This document shows, in pieces, positions 54,194 through 64,000 of a DNA stretch of 64,000 bases. The stretch is from Oceanobacillus sojae (GTDB lineage Bacteria > Bacillota > Bacilli > Bacillales > Amphibacillaceae). Made by a program: the position numbers and the translations under genes. The notes under the pieces were generated by a model. That model saw nothing but the letters and a program-made list of their open reading frames with translations, had not been told where the DNA came from and searched no databases. Each line of letters starts with the position of its first letter. Position 1 is the stretch's first letter. The stretch spans positions 1 through 64,000 of the forward strand of contig NZ_BJYM01000009.1 of NCBI RefSeq assembly GCF_007991515.1, given 5' to 3'.

Positions 54194-55600
54194 CTAACTC
54201 GGTACTCCGACAAATTGTCTCACGTCAACGAAATGTCCTTCAATCGCTGCTGCTGCTGCCATCTCTGGACTTACCAAGTGTGTACGCGCCCCGTTCCCTT
54301 GTCTTCCTTCAAAATTCCGGTTTGACGTTGATGCACATCTGCCGCCTGCTGGAACAATATCATCATTCATTCCAAGACACATACTGCAGCCTGAATTTCT
54401 CCATTCAAACCCTGCATCTATAAATATTTTGTCCAGGCCAATCTCTTCTGCCTGCTGTTTAACCAAGAATGATCCCGGCACAACAATCGCTTTAATGCCT
54501 TCTTTGACTTTCTTGCCTTCTACAATCTTAGATGCTTTTTTCAGATCACTTAGACGGGAATTTGTACAGGAGCCGATAAATACATGGTCCACCTCAATCG
54601 ATGTGATTGGCTGGTTTTCATTTAAATCCATATATTTTAGTGCTCGCTCAACTTCCTCAGGATACTCAGCATCTTTAATAACAGGTGTAGCAGCGCTTAC
54701 TGGCACACACATTCCCGGGTTCGTACCCCAGCTTACCTGAGGTTCAATTTCATCTGCATGTATTGTAACAGTGTGATCATATTCTGCATCCTCATCTGTT
54801 GCCAAAGCAAGCCATTCTTCTGCTAACGCATCAAATGCCTCTCCTTTTGGAACCATTTCACGACCGCGCAGGAATTCTACAGTTGTTTCATCTGGACTGA
54901 TTAAACCGGCACGTGCTCCAGCTTCAATAGACATATTACAAATTGTCATTCTTTCTTCCATGGTTAATTTGCGGATAGCTTCTCCTGTATATTCCATCAC
55001 ATATCCCGTTCCAAAACGGACACCGAATTTTGCAATAATAGCCAGGATTAAATCTTTTGCAGTAACACCAGTACCTAAATCTCCAATAACTTTTACATTT
55101 AAAGTTTTCGGTTTGTCCTGCCAGATTGTTTGTGTTGCCAGCACATGCTCTACTTCACTTGTTCCAATCCCAAATGCAAATGCTCCGAATGCTCCATGTG
55201 TGGATGTGTGGCTGTCTCCACAGACAATCGTTTTTCCCGGCTGGGTTAAACCTAACTGCGGTCCGATAACATGGACAATACCCTGATCCGGGTGATACAT
55301 GTCTGCCAGCTTTACTCCAAAGTCTGCACAATTCTTTTTTAATGCTTCCATTTGTTTGATAGAGATTTCATCCTTCATATTCTCTCTATTAATAGTAGGA
55401 ACATTATGATCCATTGTAGCGAAAGTAAGATCAGGACGTCTAACCTTCCGTCCATTTAATCTTAAACCTTCAAACGCCTGCGGAGACGTTACCTCATGAA
55501 CAAGATGCTGGTCAATATATAAAAGAGCCGGCTTTCCTTCCTCTTCTTTTACAACATGCTTATTCCAAATTTTTTCAAAAGCTGTCAAAGCCTTTCCCAT
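54194..55600 (-). CDS. leuC: 3-isopropylmalate dehydratase large subunit
   Basis: Aconitase-family subunit of 468 residues that carries the [4Fe-4S] cluster; cluster Cys residues are in [13 protein letters not shown] and in [28 protein letters not shown] is the substrate region. Complete. It is separated from leuB by 104 bp containing a small copy of the dispersed repeat. Confidence 0.96.
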   Translation of the reverse strand: MGKALTAFEKIWNKHVVKEEEGKPALLYIDQHLVHEVTSPQAFEGLRLNGRKVRRPDLTFATMDHNVPTINRENMKDEISIKQMEALKKNCADFGVKLADMYHPDQGIVHVIGPQLGLTQPGKTIVCGDSHTSTHGAFGAFAFGIGTSEVEHVLATQTIWQDKPKTLNVKVIGDLGTGVTAKDLILAIIAKFGVRFGTGYVMEYTGEAIRKLTMEERMTICNMSIEAGARAGLISPDETTVEFLRGREMVPKGEAFDALAEEWLALATDEDAEYDHTVTIHADEIEPQVSWGTNPGMCVPVSAATPVIKDAEYPEEVERALKYMDLNENQPITSIEVDHVFIGSCTNSRLSDLKKASKIVEGKKVKEGIKAIVVPGSFLVKQQAEEIGLDKIFIDAGFEWRNSGCSMCLGMNDDIVPAGGRCASTSNRNFEGRQGNGARTHLVSPEMAAAAAIEGHFVDVRQFVGVPS

Positions 55601-55660
55601 TTTTTTTACACCTCCGAAACGATATATATTGTTTTTAATACCGGAATCTCTTTATAATGA

Positions 55661-55707
55661 GTGTTCAAAAAGTCCTTTTTACCGTCTTTTTTTTGAACAT
55701 CCTCTTA
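55661..55707. repeat. Dispersed repeat, minimal copy at the end of leuB
   Basis: GTGTTCAAAAAGTCC, a short centre and TTTTTTTTGAACATCCTCTTA; on the minus strand it reads TAAGAGGATGTTC, in which TAA is the leuB stop codon. Confidence 0.55.
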
Positions 55708-56811
55708 TACATAAGAGCTACAAATAGAATCAGAAATACATTTCGTAGTTAAATTCTCGATTATCGCTTCTGTTATTTCTTCTGTACTCATTTGTTTTCC
55801 ATCTTTTATATTTAAGTCTGATGTGTGATAGCCCTGCTCCAGGCAATCCATTACTGCTGTTTCAATTGCTTTTGCTTCTTCCTTCATTCCTAGAGAATAT
55901 TCGAGCATTAATGCAGTTGACAGAATCATTCCGATTGGATTTGCAATTCCTTTTCCAGCGATGTCAGGAGCGGAACCATGAACCGGTTCATACATGCCCA
56001 GGCCATCTGTGCGGACACTTGCTGATGGGAGCATTCCCAGTGACCCTGTCAGAACAGAAGCTTCATCACTTAAAATATCACCGAATAAGTTCTCTGTTAC
56101 AATAACATCAAAGCCGCTCGGATTTGTAATAAGCTTCATTGCTGCTGCATCTACCAGCAAGTGTTCTACTTTTACGTCTGGATAGTCAGCTGCTTTCTCA
56201 TTGACAATTTCTCTCCACATCCGGCTCGACTCTAATACATTTGCCTTATCGACCGAGGTTAAATGTTTATTACGGATTTGTGCAGATTCGAAGCCTTTTT
56301 CAACAATTCTTTCAATCTCTTGTCTTGAATAGGCTAACGTATCTACGACATCCTCTCCGTTGTTTCTGCGTTCCCTCGGTTCGCCGAAATACAAACCGCC
56401 AGTCAGTTCACGAACAATCATCATATCTGAATCTTTGACAATCTCTTCTTTTAAAGGAGAAGCATGCAAAAGGGATGGGAATGATTTAACAGGGCGCAGA
56501 TTAGCAAATAATCCTAAGCCTTTACGAATTCCGAGCAGCCCTTTCTCCGGTCTGAATTCAGGGGGCTGATTATCCCATTTCGGACCTCCGACTGAGCCCA
56601 AGAGAACTGCATCCGCTTCTTCACATGCTTTTAGTGTATCATCAGGTAATGGCACACCATAACGGTCAAGAGCATCTCCGCCAATAGCACACTCCTGGAG
56701 AACAAAATCATGATGATATTCACTTTCAATTGCTGCGAGCACCTTTTTAGCTGACTCCATAATTTCTTTACCGATTCCATCTCCAGGTAACAGGACGATT
56801 TTCTTTTCCAT
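55705..56811 (-). CDS. leuB: 3-isopropylmalate dehydrogenase
   Basis: NAD-dependent beta-decarboxylating dehydrogenase of 368 residues. Motifs: LLPGDGIGKEIMESA at the start, LLGSVGGPKWD, IVRELTGGLYFGEPRER, and VHGSAPDIAGKGIANP near the NAD site. The C-terminal tail KCISDSICSSYV looks slightly extended, and its stop codon coincides with the start of a dispersed repeat, so the gene end may have been remodelled. It lies 18 bp after leuA. Confidence 0.95.
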   Translation of the reverse strand: MEKKIVLLPGDGIGKEIMESAKKVLAAIESEYHHDFVLQECAIGGDALDRYGVPLPDDTLKACEEADAVLLGSVGGPKWDNQPPEFRPEKGLLGIRKGLGLFANLRPVKSFPSLLHASPLKEEIVKDSDMMIVRELTGGLYFGEPRERRNNGEDVVDTLAYSRQEIERIVEKGFESAQIRNKHLTSVDKANVLESSRMWREIVNEKAADYPDVKVEHLLVDAAAMKLITNPSGFDVIVTENLFGDILSDEASVLTGSLGMLPSASVRTDGLGMYEPVHGSAPDIAGKGIANPIGMILSTALMLEYSLGMKEEAKAIETAVMDCLEQGYHTSDLNIKDGKQMSTEEITEAIIENLTTKCISDSICSSYV

Positions 56812-56829
56812 TATTATTTCTCCTTCTTT

Positions 56830-59413
<2,584 letters not shown>

Positions 59414-59502
59414 TCATCTTTATCTATTTTTTTAATTTCACAGGATATGATGACTTCTGTATTGTCCTTTGGACGTTCTTAACAGAAGCTCCTGTCTTTC
59501 TA

Positions 59503-60030
59503 TTATCCGTGAGCTGAAATACTATTTAGCTCACTAAAACCTTGTTCAGGCTGATAACCTCTTGGAAATGCTGTTAATCCAGTTTTCGTTAAGTCCTTAA
59601 TTCCATATGGTCTGAGCAATGAAATTAACGCATCGACCTTTTCCGGCTTCCCGGTAACTTGTATTGTCAGACTATCCTTGCTGATATCAATAACATCTGC
59701 ACGGAATGCAGAGATTAATGTCATAATTTCTGCTCTTGTCTGATTGGTAGCAACAACTTTTACTAAAGCAAGCTCCCTGGTCACAATTGCTTTATCTGTG
59801 ACATCTAAAACCTTAATCACATCGATTTGCTTGTTCAGCTGTTTTGTTAATTGCTCCAGCTTCTGCTTATCGGAAACTTCAACGACAAATGTCATTTTGG
59901 AAATACCTTTCACATCCGAAGCTCCGACAGAAATACTTTCAATATTAAACTGGCGCCGGTTCAGCATGCCAGTTATTCTATTTAACACCCCGCCACGATC
60001 TTGTACTGTGGCAATGATTATGCGTTTCAT
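59503..60030 (-). CDS. ilvN: Acetolactate synthase small (regulatory) subunit
   Basis: Regulatory subunit of 175 residues with an N-terminal ACT domain ([20 protein letters not shown]) that binds valine, and a C-terminal domain. Its ATG overlaps the stop of ilvB (ATGA, 60027-60030). Also called ilvH. Confidence 0.96.
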   Translation of the reverse strand: MKRIIIATVQDRGGVLNRITGMLNRRQFNIESISVGASDVKGISKMTFVVEVSDKQKLEQLTKQLNKQIDVIKVLDVTDKAIVTRELALVKVVATNQTRAEIMTLISAFRADVIDISKDSLTIQVTGKPEKVDALISLLRPYGIKDLTKTGLTAFPRGYQPEQGFSELNSISAHG

Positions 60031-61748
60031 TTTGTCACCCCAATCATTTCGTGCATTCCTTTACCCGGTGCAATCATCGGGTATACACATGTATCTCTGT
60101 CAATACGGCAGTCAATAACAACAGGACCATCATGTGAAAAAGCCTCTTCCAAAACTTTCGGAACATCTTTTTCATCTGATACACGCATTCCTTTAATTCC
60201 ATAACTTTCCGCCAGTTTCACGAAATCAGGGTTTTCTGAAAATAAGGAGTGTGAGTAGCGTTTCTCATAAAATGTTTCCTGCCACTGTCTTACCATTCCA
60301 AGCGCATCATTATTTAAAATAACAACTTTTACTGGCAGATTTTGAGATTTCAAGATAGCCAGCTCCTGCAATGTCATTTGAAAACCGCCATCTCCTACTA
60401 CAGATATAACTAGATGATCCGGTTTGGCAATTTGTGCGCCAATTGCAGCAGGAAAGCCAAATCCCATGGTGCCGAGTCCCCCAGAGGTTACCCAATTGTC
60501 AGGGTTTTTAAAAGGATAAAATTGAGCTGCCCACATTTGATGCTGTCCAACATCTGTTGTTACAACTGCTTCTCCTTTAGACTTCTCATGAATCTGCTCT
60601 ATAAGCCATTGCGGACTGATTGGACTGTCGCCCCGGTCATACCAAAGTGGATATTTCTTTTGATTGCTCTTTAATTTATCCAGCCATTTCGTATAATCTC
60701 CACGTTTCACTTCCTGCTGCAGCAGCACATTCAATGCCTGCTTTGCATCTGCCACAATCGGAATAGCTGTCTTTACATTTTTTCCTATTTCAGCAGGATC
60801 AATATCGATATGAGCCACTTTTGCATTTGGAGCGAAGTGCTGCAGATTTCCAGTTAAACGATCATCGAATCGTGCTCCGATATTGATAAGCAAATCACTT
60901 TCATAGATTGCTGTATTCGCTGTGTATGTTCCATGCATTCCGCCCATGCCAAGCGATAAATTATCGCCGCCGGGATAACTCCCCAGACCCAGCAGTGTGG
61001 TAACAACCGGAATCTCCCAATTATTAACAAATTGTTTTAACTCTTCTGTTGCACCAGATAACAGAATTCCTGCTCCGGCAAGCAATACTGGTCTTTCCGC
61101 TTTGCTCAGCACATCTGTTATCTTTGAGATTTGCATCGGATTCGGATAAACAGTCGGCTGATAGCCGGGTAAATAAAAATCATCCTCATAATCATTAATA
61201 GTAACTGTTTCAGAGATACTTTTAGGAATATCAATCACAACCGGTCCCGGTCTGCCTGTAGTTGCAATGTGAAATGCCTCATTCACAATTCTCGGTAAAT
61301 CTGCAATATTATTAACCTGATAATTGTACTTGGTAACTGGTGTAGTAATTCCTATCATATCCGCTTCCTGAAAAGCATCTGTTCCAATAACCTGCTCTGC
61401 AACCTGCCCCGTGAATACAACAAGTGGAATGGAATCCATCATGGCATCTGTTATGCCTGTAATTAAGTTAGTTGCTCCCGGACCAGAAGTTGCTATAACA
61501 ACGCCCGGTTTTCCTGATACTCTTGCATATCCTTCCGCTGCATGTATGGAGCCTTGCTCATGTCGCGAAAGTACATGCTTGAAGGATGTATCGTTTCGAT
61601 GCAGTGCGTCATAAATTGGTAAAACAGCACCCCCCGGGTACCCAAATACAACTTCAACGCCTGCTTTTTCTAATGCCTGAACTAACAAATCAGATCCTGT
61701 GACCAAATTGCTCTTCACTTCTACTTCTTGATTTGCATTAACTTTCAC
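60027..61748 (-). CDS. ilvB: Acetolactate synthase large subunit
   Basis: Thiamine diphosphate enzyme of 573 residues. Early glutamate region [14 protein letters not shown] and [19 protein letters not shown]; the thiamine-binding motif is [18 protein letters not shown] with ILNN following. First coding gene of the ilvB-N-C-leuA-B-C-D-ilvA operon; its transcription starts at a promoter about 470 bp upstream and passes a T-box leader. An AGGAGG-type site precedes ATG 61748. Confidence 0.97.
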   Translation of the reverse strand: MKVNANQEVEVKSNLVTGSDLLVQALEKAGVEVVFGYPGGAVLPIYDALHRNDTSFKHVLSRHEQGSIHAAEGYARVSGKPGVVIATSGPGATNLITGITDAMMDSIPLVVFTGQVAEQVIGTDAFQEADMIGITTPVTKYNYQVNNIADLPRIVNEAFHIATTGRPGPVVIDIPKSISETVTINDYEDDFYLPGYQPTVYPNPMQISKITDVLSKAERPVLLAGAGILLSGATEELKQFVNNWEIPVVTTLLGLGSYPGGDNLSLGMGGMHGTYTANTAIYESDLLINIGARFDDRLTGNLQHFAPNAKVAHIDIDPAEIGKNVKTAIPIVADAKQALNVLLQQEVKRGDYTKWLDKLKSNQKKYPLWYDRGDSPISPQWLIEQIHEKSKGEAVVTTDVGQHQMWAAQFYPFKNPDNWVTSGGLGTMGFGFPAAIGAQIAKPDHLVISVVGDGGFQMTLQELAILKSQNLPVKVVILNNDALGMVRQWQETFYEKRYSHSLFSENPDFVKLAESYGIKGMRVSDEKDVPKVLEEAFSHDGPVVIDCRIDRDTCVYPMIAPGKGMHEMIGVTK

Positions 61749-61840
61749 AACAATGCCCCTCCTTTTTTCTTAAAAAACTGAACCTTTTGATTAAACTAAC
61801 TATTTCCTGCAATGCGAGTTTGGAAGTTTTTATTTAAAAT

Positions 61841-61906
61841 AATAAAAAAAGACCCTTTTCCCCCCCATGTACATGTGTTTCTATCATGTATGGGGCGAAA
61901 AGGATC
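61841..61906 (-). terminator. T-box leader terminator before ilvB
   Basis: Minus strand GATCCTTTTC...CATG pairs with CATG...GAAAAGGGTC, then TTTTTTTATT. Its 5' arm lies directly after the T-box sequence, which can form the competing antiterminator. Confidence 0.85.
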
Positions 61907-62125
61907 TGCTTTTCACGGTACCACCCAGTTTCGCAAAGTTCTTTCAAACTTTGCCTCAATAGCTGCCAGAGCTATGTTTGATAACAGGTACATTGATTAC
62001 CATGCACCTGGTCACATATAATTGGAATGTTCCTTTCCATGTGACACTCAGGGACGATGTCGGAATAAGTAGCAATTCTGGGCTTCCAGCAACCCCAGAT
62101 CTCTGTAAAAGCTATTCGTCTTTTC
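61841..62125 (-). promoter_or_regulatory. T-box riboswitch leader of the ilv-leu operon
   Basis: The conserved T-box core GGGTGGTACCGTG is at 61914-61926 (minus strand). Upstream is a Stem I with the AGAGA element, a distal hairpin GGGGTTGCTGGAAGCCC-like segment and a CCTGAGTG segment; downstream is the terminator. It senses uncharged tRNA. A candidate specifier AUC (isoleucine) lies at 62056-62058, but I cannot rule out a leucine codon. Confidence 0.88.
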
Positions 62126-62221
62126 CTTTTTTCCCGTCAACGTATTAATTATATTTGTGAAGTAACAACTTCTCATTATCTTAAAAGTTGTTTTGTTAAG
62201 AAATATCTTATATTGCGAACA

Positions 62222-62250
62222 ATCATATCTTGTTTCCGTATGATAGTCAA
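62222..62250 (-). promoter_or_regulatory. SigA-type promoter of the ilv-leu operon
   Basis: Minus-strand -35 TTGACT (62245-62250), 17-bp spacer, -10 TATGAT (62222-62227). A weak CodY-like sequence lies upstream at 62364-62378. The remaining AT-rich bases to 62515 show nothing else. Confidence 0.75.
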
Positions 62251-62516
62251 TAGTATTTTGTAATTTTTTTAATAATTCTATTTAGTCTGATTTTATGTAT
62301 GCGTTTTCATTGTTGTTATGCGTTACACTCGCATTTTTCTTTAAAATTATATTACAGTTTGTTTTTTGTTTGAAAATTATAGAGATACTTTTTTATTACT
62401 TATATCTGGTAATCCTAAAATGAAATCTCCCAAATTTTTAATCATATACTTAATCAATGAATACTATCATTGTTACGTCAAATCTCCCTCAGGAAAGATT
62501 TTTCCAATTACATAAA

Positions 62517-62560
62517 AGTGCCATTGCACAATCAGTTACTTGATTGTGCAATGGCACTTA
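62517..62560 (-). terminator. Terminator after ilvD
   Basis: Perfect 19-bp stem AAGTGCCATTGCACAATCA with a 6-nt loop, 29 bp beyond the ilvD stop; it separates ilvD from the T-box-controlled operon. Confidence 0.85.
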
Positions 62561-62588
62561 TCATTCATTCTGTTCATAGAACCTATTT

Positions 62589-64000
62589 TTAATCCCGGTT
62601 CAAATAATCCGTAATCGCACCCAGAGAAGAACATCTTACATTATGTGCGTATTTGCCTAAGATACCTTTTTTATATAATTCTGGTGCTTTCCATGCTTGC
62701 CGGCGCTTGTCCAATTCTTCATCAGAAAGGTCCACAAAGATCTCTTTTGTAGATGAATCAATGGTGACACTGTCCCCTTCTTCGAGAAGTGCAATTGGGC
62801 CGCCAGATTGAGCTTCTGGTGAAATATGTCCAACTACTAAACCATGTGTACCGCCAGAAAAACGTCCATCTGTTAATAAAGCAACAGACTCTCCCATTCC
62901 TTTACCTACGAGAATACTGGAAATAGACAGCATTTCCGGCATTCCCGGCGCACCTTTTGGTCCTACATAGCGGATAACAAGCACATCGCCGTCTTTAATT
63001 TTATTACTCATTACAGCCTTTGTTGCCTCTGCTTCTGTATCAAATACACGTGCAGGGCCGGTATGTCTGGTTACTTTAACACCAGATACCTTTGCAACTG
63101 CACCAGTTGGGGAAAGATTCCCTTTTAGAACGATCAATGGTCCATCTTCTCTTTTCGGTTCGTCTAATGGCATAATTACCTTTTGACCTTCTTTTAATGA
63201 TGGAGCATCTTCTAAATTCTCTTTGATTGTTTTTCCTGTTACTGTCATACAATCTCCGTGAAGATAGCCATTTTCATAAAGGAGCTTCATCACTGCCTGG
63301 ACCCCGCCGACATTGTGAAGGTCCTGAAATACAAATTGGCCGCTCGGCTTCAAGTCAGCTAGATGAGGTACTTTTGCCTGGATACGGTTAAAGTCGTCAA
63401 TAGTCAAGTCTACTTCTGCTGCATGAGCCACTGCTAATAAGTGAAGAATAGCATTCGTAGAACCGCCAAGTGCCATAACAACGGTAATCGCATTTTCGAA
63501 GGCTTCTTTCGTCATAATATCTTTTGGATAAATCTCTTTTTCCAGCAATGTTCTAATGGCTTTTCCAGCTGCTTCCACATCCTTCAGTTTTTCCTGAGAT
63601 TCTGCCGGATTGGAAGAACTTCCCGGCAAACTCAGTCCCATTGCTTCTGCCGCGGAAGCCATTGTATTCGCGGTATACATTCCGCCGCACGCCCCTGCAC
63701 CTGGACAGGCATGGCATTCTATGCGATTCAATTGCTTATCATCAATTTTTCCTGCATTATGCTGTCCGACACCTTCAAATACAGAAACTATATCAAGATC
63801 CTTCCCATCAAGATTACCTGGTGCAATGGTCCCCCCGTATACAAAAATAGCCGGAACATCAGAATTGGCAATAGCCATCATACACCCGGGAATATTCTTA
63901 TCACACGCTCCAATCGCAACAAGGGCATCCAGATTCTCTGCGCCGACAACTGTTTCAATTGAATCAGAGATAAGATCTCTGCTTGGCAAAGAATAGCGCA
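62589..64000 (-). CDS. ilvD: Dihydroxy-acid dehydratase (partial, N-terminus beyond window)
   Basis: The C-terminal 470 residues of an enzyme of usual length about 555-560, which forms 2-oxo acids in isoleucine and valine synthesis. The frame is open to the right edge and reads [19 protein letters not shown], which matches the internal RYSLPSRE-type segment of IlvD, so the gene continues past 64000 and the TTG at 63989 is not a real start. Iron-sulphur and metal motifs include [13 protein letters not shown] and [16 protein letters not shown]. It is separate from the main ilv operon by a terminator. Confidence 0.95.
   Translation of the reverse strand, partial: RYSLPSRDLISDSIETVVGAENLDALVAIGACDKNIPGCMMAIANSDVPAIFVYGGTIAPGNLDGKDLDIVSVFEGVGQHNAGKIDDKQLNRIECHACPGAGACGGMYTANTMASAAEAMGLSLPGSSSNPAESQEKLKDVEAAGKAIRTLLEKEIYPKDIMTKEAFENAITVVMALGGSTNAILHLLAVAHAAEVDLTIDDFNRIQAKVPHLADLKPSGQFVFQDLHNVGGVQAVMKLLYENGYLHGDCMTVTGKTIKENLEDAPSLKEGQKVIMPLDEPKREDGPLIVLKGNLSPTGAVAKVSGVKVTRHTGPARVFDTEAEATKAVMSNKIKDGDVLVIRYVGPKGAPGMPEMLSISSILVGKGMGESVALLTDGRFSGGTHGLVVGHISPEAQSGGPIALLEEGDSVTIDSSTKEIFVDLSDEELDKRRQAWKAPELYKKGILGKYAHNVRCSSLGAITDYLNRD

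Noticed and set aside
63989-63989. TTG at 63989 as the start of ilvD
   Set aside because: The frame stays open to the window edge and the residues before it match the conserved IlvD RYSLPSR segment.

Overview
The window is a low-GC Firmicutes chromosome segment. Strong AAGGAGG-type ribosome binding sites, SigA-like promoters, a T-box leader, a GlcT/RAT antitermination leader, CodY-like boxes and ywr-, mdx-, mtl- and ilv-leu-type gene sets all point to the Bacillaceae. The gene content and salt-tolerant-bacillus flavour suggest Oceanobacillus or a close relative, but the genus is an inference. No tRNA, rRNA, transposase, phage module or CRISPR array was seen. Most genes lie on the minus strand.

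Layout. 1-8.7 kb: maltodextrin region, with a partial ThuA-like gene, two LacI regulators, the ABC importer mdxEFG and a divergent cyclomaltodextrinase/neopullulanase; three copies of an ACGTTTGC-type LacI operator sit here. 8.8-9.3 kb: a 48-residue protein and a seven-iron ferredoxin. 9.4-12.5 kb: glcT-ptsG glucose PTS with its antiterminator leader. 12.7-15.8 kb: topB and a YtaF/MntP-like membrane protein. 16-23.2 kb: an unusual sugar cluster (RpiR regulator, GNAT, HAD phosphatase, NanE, ROK kinase, Gfo/Idh dehydrogenase, and a mannitol-type EIICBA permease), punctuated by a dispersed repeat. 23.5-31.3 kb: AEC transporter, a possible structured RNA upstream of cvfB, a Tet(M)-like GTPase behind an attenuator, M3 oligopeptidase and a Cof-type phosphatase.

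31.4-36.7 kb: canonical mannitol operon mtlA-mtlR-mtlF-mtlD. 37-39.7 kb: split chromate transporter plus a YwrD-like gamma-glutamyltransferase. 39.9-42.5 kb: two membrane proteins (DUF3100-like) with an M20 amidohydrolase. 42.8-45.5 kb: asparagine synthetase and rpiA. 45.7-51.5 kb: oligopeptide importer operon D-F-B-C-A with CodY-like boxes upstream. 52.5-64 kb: branched-chain amino acid genes, ilvD (cut by the window edge) and a T-box-controlled ilvB-ilvN-ilvC-leuA-leuB-leuC-leuD-ilvA operon.

Together the segment covers uptake and entry into metabolism of maltodextrin, glucose, mannitol and an unidentified alditol or amino sugar, peptide uptake, and branched-chain amino acid synthesis. Observations most worth a second look are the attenuated leader of the Tet(M)-like GTPase with an overlapping start, the promoter-hairpins-terminator unit ahead of cvfB, the NanE/ROK/Gfo-Idh/mannitol-type PTS cluster, and a repeat family that abuts stop codons.
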